A DNA stretch of 64,000 nt from Neobacillus ginsengisoli (GTDB taxonomy: Bacteria; Bacillota; Bacilli; Bacillales_B; DSM-18226). The notes beneath the pieces were generated by a model. That model was not told the origin of the DNA. It did no database searches and saw only the letters and a list, made by a program, of their open reading frames with translations. This document shows positions 1-8,117 of this stretch, in pieces. Positions within the stretch are counted from its first letter, which is position 1, and each line of letters opens with the position of its first letter. The stretch is taken from NCBI RefSeq assembly GCF_030813055.1, contig NZ_JAUSTW010000005.1, positions 124,001 through 188,000 on the forward strand, written 5' to 3'. The position numbers and the translations under genes are program-made.

Positions 1-19
1 TAAAAAGAAAAGCAAATAA

Positions 20-49
20 AAAACCTATCCTGTCGACAGGATAGGTTTT
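20..49. terminator. Bidirectional intrinsic terminator
   Basis: A near-perfect inverted repeat (aaaacctatcctgtc and its complement) is flanked by A and T runs, so it can end transcription in both directions. It lies downstream of the leftward flavin oxidoreductase gene and probably serves it as well as a gene beyond the window edge. Confidence 0.8.
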
Positions 50-126
50 TTATAAAATAAGTAATTTCGTTCCCATAAAAAAATATAATGTCGATTCATA
101 GCCAGGTATTCAGACATTTAGTTTAC

Positions 127-1116
127 TTATAAAAAAGCTAATCTAGCAGCTTTGCTATTAATTGTTTGCAATGCCTCCCGGTACTCAGCTTCTAAACGGG
201 CAACGATTTCAGTTGTTGTTTCAATTTTATCAATAGCCCCAACGCCATGACCTGCGGACCAAATATCGCGCCATGCCTTCGCTTTTGGTTCTCTCTGCAT
301 GTCATCGAAATCAACTTTTGCTTTCTTTACTAATTGATCCGGATCCATACCTACTTTAATAATGCTTGGCTTTAACATATTGGCTTTAACTCCGGAAAAT
401 GCATCCGTAAGAATAATATCCTCCTGTGTCGCCTCGACCAGCATTTCGCGATAATCTTCTTGCGCCATACTTTCCGTTGCGACAATAAATCTTGTCCCCA
501 TATAGGCTAGGTCGGCACCGGCGGCTTGGGCGGCTAAAATGCCTTTCCCTGTTGAAATGGCACCGGCAAGAACAATGATTCCATCCCAGAAGGTCCGGAC
601 CATATCGACAAAAGCAAATCCATTAATTTGCCCGGCGTGCCCACCTGCTCCGCTGGCAACTAATATTAAGCCGTCAACACCTGCTTCCGCAGCTTTTTTG
701 GCAAATTTCAAATCACTTACATCCGAAAAAACAAGTCCGCCATATTCATGAACGATCTCGACGACATTTTTTGGACTCCCTAAAGAGGTGATCACAAGTT
801 GTGGCTTATGCTTTTTGATTAATTCAATTTCGTCCTTAAGGCGGCTGTATGAGCTATGAACGACCATATTCATCGCCCAAGGAGCAATTTTTTGATTTGG
901 ATTTTTTGAACGGGCAGCTTCAAGCTCCTCATTTAATTGCCCCATCCAGCTGTTAAGCACTTCAATAGGACGGGCATTCGGGGCTGGAAATGAACCGATG
1001 ACACCATTTAAGCAGCAATTTTTTACCAAATCGGGTCCCGAAACAAGAAACATTGGCGCCGAAATCACAGGCAGCTTCAATTGATTCCACCAGTTATCAG
1101 GAATAGTTTTTTTCAT
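127..1116 (-). CDS. NAD(P)H-dependent flavin oxidoreductase / nitronate monooxygenase family
   Basis: This 329-residue protein is an FMN-dependent TIM-barrel enzyme of the 2-nitropropane dioxygenase family. Related enzymes oxidise nitronates or act as enoyl reductases (FabK-like); the true substrate cannot be told from sequence. It has the family glycine-rich motif SGAGGHAGQ, whose His is the likely catalytic base, and a second glycine-rich FMN phosphate site near LAGAISTGKG. The ATG at 1116 is preferred over the GTG at 1125 because AAGGGTG lies 6 bases upstream of the ATG, whereas the GTG is part of that Shine-Dalgarno. It is monocistronic, pointing left toward the terminator at 20-49 and divergent from xpt. 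The family is sure, the substrate is not. Confidence 0.9.
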   Translation of the reverse strand: MKKTIPDNWWNQLKLPVISAPMFLVSGPDLVKNCCLNGVIGSFPAPNARPIEVLNSWMGQLNEELEAARSKNPNQKIAPWAMNMVVHSSYSRLKDEIELIKKHKPQLVITSLGSPKNVVEIVHEYGGLVFSDVSDLKFAKKAAEAGVDGLILVASGAGGHAGQINGFAFVDMVRTFWDGIIVLAGAISTGKGILAAQAAGADLAYMGTRFIVATESMAQEDYREMLVEATQEDIILTDAFSGVKANMLKPSIIKVGMDPDQLVKKAKVDFDDMQREPKAKAWRDIWSAGHGVGAIDKIETTTEIVARLEAEYREALQTINSKAARLAFL

Positions 1117-1237
1117 TAAGCACACCCTTATTTTAGAATTTTCTGAATAAAAACTTCACTTTAATAGTACCTTAAAATGAATGGTTATTCAATCTTTGAG
1201 TTGGCGAATGTCTCAGTTTATTTTAGTGTTTCCAAAA

Positions 1238-1275
1238 GACGAACGATATTTTTAAAAAAATAACAATTATTCGTT
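1238..1275 (+). promoter_or_regulatory. Possible PurR-like inverted CGAA boxes
   Basis: An ACGAAC element at 1239 and an inverted TTCGT at 1270 sit just upstream of the xpt promoter. B. subtilis PurR binds paired CGAA boxes and controls xpt-pbuX. The spacing here (about 26 bases between the cores) is longer than the usual 16-17, so this is only a suggestion. Confidence 0.25.
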
Positions 1276-1292
1276 TTTTTGCGGAAAAAGGG

Positions 1293-1320
1293 TTGATTTC
1301 CCTTTTCACCATGCTATAAT
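1293..1320 (+). promoter_or_regulatory. Sigma-A promoter of xpt-pbuX
   Basis: TTGATT at 1293 and TATAAT at 1315 are separated by 16 bases. Transcription would start around 1327, just before the guanine aptamer. Confidence 0.7.
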
Positions 1321-1341
1321 GTGAATAAATTCATAAGGTTT

Positions 1342-1412
1342 CACTCATATAATCGCGGGAATATGGCCCGCAAGTTTCTACCAGATTGCCGTTAACAATC
1401 TGACTATGAGTG
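1342..1412 (+). ncRNA. Guanine-sensing purine riboswitch aptamer
   Basis: The segment carries all the conserved blocks of the purine aptamer: closing stem CACTCAT/ATGAGTG, TATAATCGCG, ATATGG, GTTTCTACC and GACTATG. The base that pairs with ligand is C in GACTATG (adenine riboswitches have U), so guanine/hypoxanthine is the predicted ligand. Bound ligand should favour the terminator at 1471-1540 and switch off xpt-pbuX. Confidence 0.95.
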
Positions 1413-1470
1413 GGTAATGAGAATAACGTTGTATTTTTACCTGCGTAATTCTTTTTATTCCTTTCGGATA

Positions 1471-1540
1471 AAAAGCCCAAAGGTCATTACCTCACTCAGT
1501 TTTTGAAGTGAGGAATGTCTTTGGGCTTTTATTTTTTTTA
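1471..1540 (+). terminator. Riboswitch expression-platform terminator
   Basis: A long hairpin (aaaagcccaaag ... ctttgggctttt, with an inner cctcactc/gaagtgagg stem) is followed by a T-rich run. The GGTAATGAG after the aptamer is complementary to part of the 5' arm (CATTACC), giving the expected antiterminator alternative. Confidence 0.85.
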
Positions 1541-1546
1541 CTATCT

Positions 1547-2275
<729 letters not shown>

Positions 2276-2276
<1 letters not shown>

Positions 2277-3586
2277 TGAAACGAACTCCTTTTAAAGTTG
2301 CTTCTTTAGGTATTCAACATGTATTGGCGATGTATGCCGGTGCAGTGATCGTACCGCTAATCATCGGCGGGGCCTTACATTTGTCCGGTAAACAATTAAC
2401 CTATTTAGTTTCGATTGATATTCTTACAAGCGGGATTGCAACGATTTTACAGGTTTGGCAGAATCGGTTTACAGGCATTGGGCTTCCTATTGTCCTCGGA
2501 TGTACGTTTACGGCAGTTGGTCCGATTATCGCAATCGGCGGTCAATATGGTCTTTCGGCCATTTATGGTTCGATCATCATGTCAGGTATTATTGTTATTC
2601 TCATTGCGAATTTGTTTGGTAAGCTAGTTAAATTCTTCCCACCTGTTGTGACAGGTTCTGTTGTAACGATTATCGGCATTACACTTATTCCCGTTGCCAT
2701 GAACAACGTTGCCGGCGGTCAAGGCAGCCCTGACTTTGGAGCTGGATCCAATCTTGCTCTTGCATTTGGAACGCTATTATTTATCATTGTTCTTTATCGG
2801 TTCTTTAAGGGCTTCATTCGTTCGATTGCGATTTTATTAGGGTTAATTGCCGGGACGATCGCTGCCTCGTTTATGGGAAAAGTGAATTTGTTGGCTGTGG
2901 GTGATGCTTCATGGTTCCATATGGTTAAACCTTTATATTTTGGTACACCAACATTTCAATTGGCACCTATTATTACGATGACACTTGTTGCCATTGTCAG
3001 TCTTGTTGAATCATCCGGGGTATATTTTGCGCTTAGCGATATCACCGGAAGAAAGCTTACGGAAAAGGACTTAGTAAAAGGTTATCGTGCTGAAGGTCTT
3101 GCCAGTATTCTCGGCGGATTGTTCAATTCTTTCCCTTATACGACTTACTCACAAAACGTTGGACTTGTTCAGCTTTCAGGTGTAAAAGAAAAAAATGTGA
3201 TTTATACAGTTGGCGGCATTCTTGTGGTTCTTGGATTTGTTCCAAAAATCGCTGCCTTAACAACGGTCATTCCTACTCCTGTTCTTGGCGGTGCCATGGT
3301 TGCCATGTTTGGAATGGTCATTGCAGCAGGGATAAAAATGCTTAGCAAGGTTGATTTTGCTTCCCAGGAAAATCTGTTAATTATTGCCTGCTCTGTTGGA
3401 ATGGGGCTTGGCGTAACGGCAGTCCCAAATTTATTTTCACATTTACCTGAAACCGTAAAAATTCTCTCAAATAGCGGAATCGTTGCAGGGAGTTTAACTG
3501 CAATTTTTCTTAATATAGTGTTCAATATAAAACCAAACAAGCAAAACCAAGCCACCGCTCAGGCAAATGGTCAAAGTAATGCTTAA
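2276..3586 (+). CDS. pbuX: Xanthine permease (NCS2 family)
   Basis: This 436-residue membrane protein imports xanthine, supplying the substrate of Xpt encoded just upstream. The sequence is a run of hydrophobic segments typical of the 14-helix NCS2 nucleobase:cation symporters, with the conserved stretch ESSGVYFALSDITGR and the following region GLASILGGLFNSFPYTTYSQN seen in this family. It shares the riboswitch-controlled transcript with xpt and overlaps it by one base. No strong terminator follows directly; the next hairpin is after the small gene at 3692. Confidence 0.95.
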
Positions 3587-3614
3587 GGAAGCTGTTGAAT
3601 TTTTGAGTTTATAT

Positions 3615-3676
3615 CCCACCTATTAATACCTAAAATATGTTGGAACGTTGCCTATATTTTCTTAATAAAAAATGTG
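3615..3676. repeat. Intergenic repeat, copy 1 (pair with 5233-5294)
   Basis: The stretch acctaaaatatgttggaacg, then ttgcctatattttc and ataaaaaatgt, recurs with few changes at 5233-5294. It is directly upstream of the 35-codon gene at 3692, so it may carry that gene's promoter. Its nature is unknown. Confidence 0.5.
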
Positions 3677-3691
3677 ATTAAGGTGACGTAA

Positions 3692-3799
3692 ATGACAAGA
3701 AAAAGATTAAAAAGCAGAGCAGTAAATGAAGAATCAAATTCAATAATTTTTACTTTTGAACAGGCTTATAAGGTTAAACGTAAAGGTAAACTAAGATAA
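3692..3799 (+). CDS. Small basic hypothetical protein (35 aa)
   Basis: The ATG is preceded by AAGGTGACGTAA, an acceptable Shine-Dalgarno, and the frame ends just before a clean terminator at 3804. The product has 35 residues, is Lys/Arg-rich at both ends (MTRKRLKSR ... KRKGKLR) and has a short hydrophobic/aromatic middle (SIIFTFEQAY). I do not recognise it. The promoter-repeat-ORF-terminator arrangement supports expression as a separate small gene. Confidence 0.5.
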   Translation: MTRKRLKSRAVNEESNSIIFTFEQAYKVKRKGKLR

Positions 3800-3803
3800 T
3801 AAT

Positions 3804-3832
3804 AAAGACGATACTTATTGGTATCGTCTTTT
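3804..3832 (+). terminator. Intrinsic terminator
   Basis: aaagacgatac, a short loop, gtatcgtctttt. A perfect stem followed by T's, directly after the small gene at 3692-3799. Confidence 0.8.
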
Positions 3833-3865
3833 AATCCATTTCTGTAATGTATATACTTTTCAATA

Positions 3866-4042
3866 TTATATAAGGAAAAGAGAGGCGATTATAAAGAAGG
3901 GAATGAAATCAAGAAAAAAGCCTCGACGAATAAACATTCCTCTGGATGGGTCAACCCTTTCTATTACTCCTCTGTGAACTCTTCCAAAATGGTCCCTGAC
4001 CTCAACAGCTCGTCCACGATTTCTCATAGCGAAATTTCGCAT
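3866..4042 (-). CDS. Small hypothetical protein with C-terminal hydrophobic tail (58 aa)
   Basis: The ATG has the strong Shine-Dalgarno AAAGGAGGATG upstream. The 58-residue product has an Arg-rich N-terminal half with the pattern RAVEVRDHFGRVHRGVIERV, suggestive of a small beta-barrel, followed by DPSRGMFIRRG and a hydrophobic end (FFLDFIPFFIIASLFLI) that could anchor it in a membrane. It lies downstream of, and in the same direction as, two YjcZ-family sporulation peptides, so it may belong to their operon and have a spore role. The function is not recognised. Confidence 0.65.
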   Translation of the reverse strand: MRNFAMRNRGRAVEVRDHFGRVHRGVIERVDPSRGMFIRRGFFLDFIPFFIIASLFLI

Positions 4043-4124
4043 TTAATTCATCCTCCTTTCATTTCACCAGTCTATTTGACAAAGGGACAGATTAACTTTC
4101 AATCTGCCCTTTGCTCCGTACAGT

Positions 4125-4217
4125 TTAGTAGCCGCCCATAAAAGAAGTCCCTACAATGATTAGTAGAACGAATAATACAACGATTATCGCAGTAGACATT
4201 CTCAAACCGTCACTCAT
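4125..4217 (-). CDS. YjcZ-family sporulation peptide (30 aa)
   Basis: A 30-residue single-pass membrane peptide: a short polar N-terminus, then STAIIVVLFVLLIIVGTSF and a GGY tail, the hallmark of the YjcZ family of small sporulation peptides. The Shine-Dalgarno is GGAGGTG. It lies 43 bases after the second YjcZ-type gene (4261-4395), so the two are probably co-transcribed. YjcZ members are known as sporulation-associated peptides of unclear biochemical role. Confidence 0.8.
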   Translation of the reverse strand: MSDGLRMSTAIIVVLFVLLIIVGTSFMGGY

Positions 4218-4260
4218 GTATAACACCTCCAGTACTTACTTAAAAAGGTTTAATTAAACA

Positions 4261-4395
4261 TTAAAAAACCATACTAGAAAGTACGATAATTAATAGAATG
4301 AACAATACAACGATTAATACAAAGGTACTGCCGCCGCCAAAGCCGCCGCCGTATCCGTAACCGCCAAAGCCACAGCCGCCGTATCCAAAGCCCAT
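4261..4395 (-). CDS. YjcZ-family sporulation peptide with Gly/Tyr-rich N-terminus (44 aa)
   Basis: The 44-residue product starts with a Gly/Tyr/Phe-rich segment ([20 protein letters not shown]) and continues into one hydrophobic helix ([15 protein letters not shown]). This is the standard layout of the longer YjcZ-family sporulation peptides. The Shine-Dalgarno is GGGGGG TGAAAAAT before the ATG. It is the upstream member of a two-gene set with 4125-4217. The reading frame in the +1 direction over the same DNA is not coding. Confidence 0.8.
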   Translation of the reverse strand: MGFGYGGCGFGGYGYGGGFGGGSTFVLIVVLFILLIIVLSSMVF

Positions 4396-4529
4396 ATTTT
4401 TCACCCCCCATTTGAATATCCGAAGTATAAACACTCGCTATATATATATATTTCATAAGACAAGGATTGATTGGACAAACATCATCGTGTTAGGACAAAA
4501 TCAGCGATTTGCTTAAACATTTTTTAAAA

Positions 4530-4688
4530 ATGAAAAGGCATCTGCAATACATGCAAACGCCTCTACGGTGGTATTTCTATATGCCAGGATATGCTGGAGG
4601 TAATAATAACATATGCACTCTGAATAAAAGTGAATGGACAAGTGCTGATTATTTTTATCAAATCTTGAAATTGTATAAAAAAACTTAA
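4530..4688 (+). CDS. Possible small protein (up to 52 aa)
   Basis: An open frame begins at ATG 4530, with in-frame ATGs at 4551 and 4581, and ends at 4688. None has a convincing Shine-Dalgarno. The aromatic-rich content (RWYFYMPGYAGG ... SADYFYQILKLY) is protein-like but unfamiliar. It may be a chance frame or a decayed gene. Confidence 0.2.
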   Translation: MKRHLQYMQTPLRWYFYMPGYAGGNNNICTLNKSEWTSADYFYQILKLYKKT

Positions 4689-5374
4689 TCTTACAATGAG
4701 AACTGGAAATTTAATTGAAGAGGCTGAATTGAATTACTAAAAACAAATGGGCTCTCATTGGGAGCCCAAAATGTGTAGTAATTTTCCCTAGGGGGGGAAA
4801 AGGTGTATTTTTATTATAGTCTTATTCAAAATTGTTAAAATGAGGAAAAAGAACTAAATTGCACTAAATTTATAAAGGAAAATAAAAGGCACTGTATAGG
4901 TGCCTTTCAGAAGTAGTTGGTTGAAGGTTTGATTTAACTCCATATTATTCCAGTTAATTATATAGAGTTGGCTTGGATAAAAAAATATAGAGCAAGGCAA
5001 AGTGAGTATTATTCTTGGAGGTTGTCAAACCTTGCTCTGTATTATTTAAATTGTTCAAATTGTGGGTTTTTTATGTATTTTAGGAATTTTATTAAGAGTT
5101 TCCAATTTTTCGTTGACGGAAATGGATTAGCTGGGTAAGATTACAATAGGATAATTATAAACACAAATAAGACATTACCTTTTGGTATGTCCTGCTTTTT
5201 TACACTATTTTTTTAAGTAATTAATTTACCGTACCCAACGTATTTCTACCTAAAATACACGGAAACGTTGCCTACATTTTCATGATAAAAATGTACTATT
5301 TCTCAAAATAAATACAATTTGGAGAATCCCTAATTGTGTGTTACACTGTGATTACCATTTATTTTACTGTTTTG
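4689..5374. other. Gene-poor region rich in hairpins
   Basis: No gene with an acceptable start is visible. The stretch holds a series of stable inverted repeats: 4749-4767 (gggctctc/gggagccc), 4885-4907 (aaaggcac/gtgccttt), 4990-5040 (agagcaagg/ccttgctct) and 5171-5203 (gacat..acc/ggt..atgtc followed by T's). It also contains copy 2 of the repeat first seen at 3615. Small RNAs or remnants of deleted genes could explain it. Confidence 0.45.
5233..5294. repeat. Intergenic repeat, copy 2 (pair with 3615-3676)
   Basis: acctaaaatacacggaaacg then ttgcctacattttc and ataaaaatgt match copy 1 closely. No start codon follows, but a strong hairpin at 5375 does, so a short non-coding transcript of about 80-100 bases is conceivable. 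Confidence 0.5.
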
Positions 5375-5406
5375 AAATTCCCCACTCATTCATGAGTGGG
5401 GAATTT
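5375..5406. terminator. Strong bidirectional terminator
   Basis: aaattccccactcat and atgagtggggaattt form a near-perfect stem with a short loop, with T's on the + side. Confidence 0.8.
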
Positions 5407-5464
5407 TGTTTTTAAATAATTAAAAACAGACCCTATATAAGAGCCTGTCTAAATGTTAATAATA

Positions 5465-5665
5465 TTAAGCTTTACGAACGTTAGCTGCTTGTGCTCCACG
5501 TTGACCTTGTTCAACGTCAAAAGTTACTGACTGACCTTCTTCTAACGTTTTGAAGCCTTCGCCTTGGATCGCTGAGAAATGAACGAATACGTCTTCTCCA
5601 CCTTCACGTTCGATGAATCCGAAGCCTTTTTCACTGTTAAACCATTTTACTTTGCCGTTTTCCAT
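5465..5665 (-). CDS. Cold-shock protein, CspA/CspB family
   Basis: A 66-residue single cold-shock domain protein, the standard length of Bacillus CspB/C/D. It has both RNA-binding motifs: RNP1 as KGFGFIE (residues 13-19) and RNP2 as VFVHFSAI (26-33). Such proteins bind single-stranded RNA/DNA and act as RNA chaperones, with levels raised after cold shock. The start has AGGAGG upstream. A TGTGTGC/GCACACA hairpin at 5683-5701 sits immediately 5' of the Shine-Dalgarno and could affect its access; long structured leaders are usual for csp genes. Which Bacillus paralogue it corresponds to cannot be decided. Confidence 0.95.
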   Translation of the reverse strand: MENGKVKWFNSEKGFGFIEREGGEDVFVHFSAIQGEGFKTLEEGQSVTFDVEQGQRGAQAANVRKA

Positions 5666-5682
5666 TTATGTTTCCTCCTATT

Positions 5683-5701
5683 GTGTGCTTTGCACACATT
5701 G
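5683..5701 (-). promoter_or_regulatory. Leader hairpin next to csp Shine-Dalgarno
   Basis: In the csp mRNA, tgtgtgc-aaa-gcacaca forms a perfect 7-bp stem ending about 4 bases before AGGAGG. It could tune ribosome access with temperature. Confidence 0.5.
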
Positions 5702-5956
5702 TGTTACTATCCTTGCTCTTTAGTGATCATCAAGACGAAAAGTTGGTACTTATACGATCCTTTACACCGAACAAAAATAATTCCTAATTATATTAGCATT
5801 TTTTGTGAGCGTTTTCAAGATTTCAAAATAGTTTGTTTACTAATTATCCACTGCTAAAAAGGGTATTAACAAAAAAGTATGTTAGATTATTTAACGTTGT
5901 GATTGAAATATTGTCGGCTTAAATTCTATAATATATTTGCCTAATTGCTTTTTCTT

Positions 5957-5997
5957 TTGAAAACCACAGAATTCCCCTAAACGGTGGTTTTCTCTTT
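5957..5997 (+). terminator. Intrinsic terminator with no obvious gene upstream
   Basis: gaaaaccac, a 16-base loop, gtggttttctcttttt. It lies between the csp leader and the 66-aa gene; the 5700-5950 stretch before it shows no supported coding frame. Confidence 0.5.
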
Positions 5998-6048
5998 TTA
6001 ATTCTCTACATAACCGTTATATAGAAAAATGAAGGAAGGAAATGGAGA

Positions 6049-6249
6049 ATGATACGTCAAAGAACGTTTTTTCTGATTGATGATTTGTTATTTGAAGTAG
6101 AAAAACCTGAAATAACACTAAGAAAAATCAGAGTAGCACAGGTTAAATTTGAAAATGAGGAATATAAAAAACTCAGAAGAAAGTATAATGAAGATATTTT
6201 CCATTTAGAAAAATTTCCAGATGGATGGCATATAGAAAAGAGAGAATAA
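6049..6249 (+). CDS. Hypothetical protein (66 aa)
   Basis: The ATG follows GAAGGAAGGAAATGGAGA, a good ribosome site. The 66-residue product is highly charged (KRRKYNEDIFHLEKFPDGWHIEKRE end), with no membrane segment or Cys. The N-terminal half (FFLIDDLLFEVEKPEITLRKI) looks like a short beta/alpha unit. I do not recognise the family. A stem at 6247-6272 (ataagcc/ggcttat) directly after the stop probably terminates it. Confidence 0.6.
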   Translation: MIRQRTFFLIDDLLFEVEKPEITLRKIRVAQVKFENEEYKKLRRKYNEDIFHLEKFPDGWHIEKRE

Positions 6250-6272
6250 GCCCCTTTTAAGGATGGCTTATT
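6247..6272 (+). terminator. Terminator-like hairpin
   Basis: ataagcc ... ggcttat overlaps the stop codon of the 66-aa gene; the T tract is weak (taatgtttttt). Confidence 0.45.
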
Positions 6273-6327
6273 AATGTTTTTTAACATGATACTTCAAAAG
6301 ATACCTTCTCAGGATGTTACGACAGAT

Positions 6328-6362
6328 TAGGGCTTCCAATTTTTTAATGGAAGTCCTTTTTA
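6328..6362 (+). terminator. Intrinsic terminator
   Basis: ggcttccaatt / aatggaagtcc followed by tttttatttt. Confidence 0.6.
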
Positions 6363-6521
6363 TTTTGAAATAAATTTTTAAACCATTTAATATCTGGAAA
6401 ATTATTGAACCTATTCATTTTTATCCCTCAGCGTAAATTTGTCGCTATTGGGTAAAATATTTTATGGGAATGTGCTGGCAATGGATAAGCGCTTCCCATA
6501 ACAAACTAGGGAGTGAGATAG

Positions 6522-6731
6522 ATGACTGATAACAATGAACGCAATCAAGATCGTGGCGACGCTAGTGAAGCTGTAGGAACCGGTGTCGGTGCCGTTGCGG
6601 GTGCTGCCGTGGGTTCAGTTTTAGGACCACTTGGCACTGTTGCAGGTGCTATTGCCGGTGGTGCAATGGGCAACAAAGTGGGCGAAGGTGCCGATGATGC
6701 CAACAATCGCGCCACGAGCCGAGACGAGTAG
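6522..6731 (+). CDS. Glycine-zipper domain protein (69 aa)
   Basis: The 69-residue product is charged at both ends with a Gly/Ala-rich middle (residues 18-53: GTGVGAVAGAAVGSVLGPLG and onward). This is a glycine-zipper (YMGG-like) pattern of GxxxG repeats able to form a hairpin of two small-residue helices, often membrane-associated. There is no signal peptide. The start is set by GGAGTGAG upstream. A terminator follows at 6775. Its role in Bacillus is unknown. Confidence 0.75.
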   Translation: MTDNNERNQDRGDASEAVGTGVGAVAGAAVGSVLGPLGTVAGAIAGGAMGNKVGEGADDANNRATSRDE

Positions 6732-6774
6732 AATTAAGTTTAATCCTCTATGTATTAGGAGAATAACAACACTT

Positions 6775-6796
6775 TGGACTCCTTTTGGAGTCCTTT
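6775..6796 (+). terminator. Intrinsic terminator
   Basis: ggactccttttggagtcc is a perfect 7-bp stem with tttgt after it, 45 bases past the glycine-zipper gene. Confidence 0.6.
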
Positions 6797-6908
6797 GTAA
6801 AATGAGGCATCTACTCAGCAAAAACGGTCAAAGTATTGCTTACTAAAGTTAACCCTTCTTAAAAGAGCAGGAAAACATACGAAAATAATTCCTAATGCAA
6901 ATATTTAA

Positions 6909-6936
6909 AATAAGCCCCTCTTTAGTGGCTTATTTT
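6909..6936 (+). terminator. Intrinsic terminator
   Basis: aataagcccctctttagtgg cttattttt: stem aataagccc/ggcttatt with a long T run. No supported gene lies directly before it (6797-6908). Confidence 0.6.
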
Positions 6937-6970
6937 TATTTTTTATAAATATCATCTAAGGAGGAAAAAT

Positions 6971-7009
6971 ATGTATTTTAAATTTCCAGTGAAAATTCCA
7001 GACATATGA
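6971..7009 (+). CDS. Possible 12-residue micropeptide
   Basis: A perfect-looking Shine-Dalgarno (TAAGGAGGAAAAAT) precedes ATG for MYFKFPVKIPDI and then TGA. It may be a micropeptide, a leader peptide for the gene at 7061, or the remains of a truncated gene. Confidence 0.3.
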   Translation: MYFKFPVKIPDI

Positions 7010-7060
7010 AAGCGTTTCTATTAAAATAGAGAGTAAGAGATATGAAAGGGGATACAGACT

Positions 7061-7192
7061 ATGGACCTTTTATTAGAACAATGTGAACATAACCATGCGG
7101 AAGAACCTTGTGAAGAGTGTGCCCCCAAAAAAGAAAGGGAAGAGGATTTTGATATTTTTGAATATGACTATCAAAAGAGAATATGGTTTTGA
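7061..7192 (+). CDS. Small acidic Cys/His protein (43 aa)
   Basis: ATG is preceded by AAAGGGGA 7-8 bases upstream. The 43-residue product has the cluster CEHNHAEEPCEEC (Cys8, His10, His12, Cys17, Cys20), a plausible zinc site, followed by an acidic/aromatic tail (EEDFDIFEYDYQKRIWF). A strong terminator follows 5 bases after the stop. The family is not recognised. Confidence 0.55.
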   Translation: MDLLLEQCEHNHAEEPCEECAPKKEREEDFDIFEYDYQKRIWF

Positions 7193-7196
7193 CATT

Positions 7197-7228
7197 AAAA
7201 GAGTATCCTCTGAAGGGATACTCTTTTT
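7197..7228 (+). terminator. Intrinsic terminator
   Basis: aaaagagtatcc/ggatactcttttt perfect stem and T run directly after the 43-aa gene. Confidence 0.85.
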
Positions 7229-7291
7229 ATTATTTCGATCACCTTCTCAAACAAAAAACACTCAACTAATGAGTGCCTACATGTTAGTTGG

Positions 7292-7618
7292 TTATTTTTT
7301 AAATTTAGTCCAATCATACATTCTTTCCTTTTGCTTTCTAAATCGTTCTTCCTTCTTACTTTCAACTCGTTTTGCCTTATTAAAATTCATGATAAAGCCG
7401 CACTCCTCACAAATATAAGTATGAAGATTTGATTGTTCCGGAATTCTTTGTAATGGATTTTCCTCTTCAGATTCCAAATAAAATTTTATTTTTGCTTTTG
7501 ATTTCTCATTAATCCGAACATATTCATCAAATCTTTCATATTCCGCTTCAAAATACCCTTTTCTAAAACGTCTTCCATTGCATACAAGACACTCAATTTC
7601 ACTTATTTTCTTTTCCAA
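7292..7618 (-). CDS. Zinc-ribbon-like hypothetical protein (108 aa)
   Basis: The product has two Cys pairs about 60 residues apart, CLVC near residue 11 and CEEC near residue 71, consistent with one split zinc-binding site, and a very Lys/Arg-rich C-terminus (KAKRVESKKEERFRKQKERM). I choose the TTG at 7618: the ATG at 7633 overlaps the Shine-Dalgarno (ATGGAGGTG), while the TTG is properly spaced (6 bases) from GGAGGTG. It is monocistronic and leftward. The family is not recognised; a nucleic-acid-binding role would fit the charge but is inference. Confidence 0.65.
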   Translation of the reverse strand: MEKKISEIECLVCNGRRFRKGYFEAEYERFDEYVRINEKSKAKIKFYLESEEENPLQRIPEQSNLHTYICEECGFIMNFNKAKRVESKKEERFRKQKERMYDWTKFKK

Positions 7619-7732
7619 TATTAACACCTCCATTAAATTTTATGAAGGTATTGAAGCATTCAAAACTAGAAAAATTTTATAAAAAATACCCACATTTAAA
7701 AGCACCCAATTAAATGGATGCATCGCTTAGAA

Positions 7733-7939
7733 TTATTTTTCAATTACTTCAATAGATGAAATATGCGTTGGATTAACCACAATTTTTTCTTCTCCGTCTA
7801 GATAAGCAAAAGTATTACTCATAACTCTTGCTCCATTTGGTAATTCATTATAAAAAGAACGAGTGAAGTCATCTAATGAATAATTTTTTTCACATATTAC
7901 GTATTCTTTCCCACTATCCATTACTATTTTAATTTTCAA
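7733..7939 (-). CDS. Hypothetical protein (68 aa)
   Basis: A TTG start is preceded by CAGGAGTGAG. The 68 residues predict an all-beta fold beginning MKIKIVMDSGKEYVI and ending NPTHISSIEVIEK, similar in style to small Bacillus proteins that start KIVLKSGKEY and end with an I..I.vie strand. There are no transmembrane segments. Function unknown. Confidence 0.65.
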   Translation of the reverse strand: MKIKIVMDSGKEYVICEKNYSLDDFTRSFYNELPNGARVMSNTFAYLDGEEKIVVNPTHISSIEVIEK

Positions 7940-8064
7940 CTTAACTCACTCCTGACTAAATTTTGTTACTATTCAGAATTCTATAATGATAATTAAATCT
8001 CCTTTATTCATTTAACAATCTTTTATTTTAAAATTTCATTTTCAAGTATTTTTTAATATAAAAA

Positions 8065-8090
8065 AGCTTGTAGAATTTTGTCTACAAGCT
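8065..8090 (-). terminator. Intrinsic terminator of the permease gene
   Basis: agcttgtaga and tctacaagct form a strong stem followed on the - strand by a T run. Confidence 0.8.
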
Positions 8091-8117
8091 AATTGAACCT
8101 AAAAATCTACGAAAAAA

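Noticed and set aside
4274..4456. 60-residue frame on the - strand overlapping the second YjcZ-type gene
   Set aside because: Another frame of the same DNA encodes a recognisable YjcZ peptide with a good ribosome site.
7083..7418. 111-residue + strand frame
   Set aside because: It runs through the terminator at 7197 and is antisense to the zinc-ribbon-like gene; its start lies inside the 43-aa gene.
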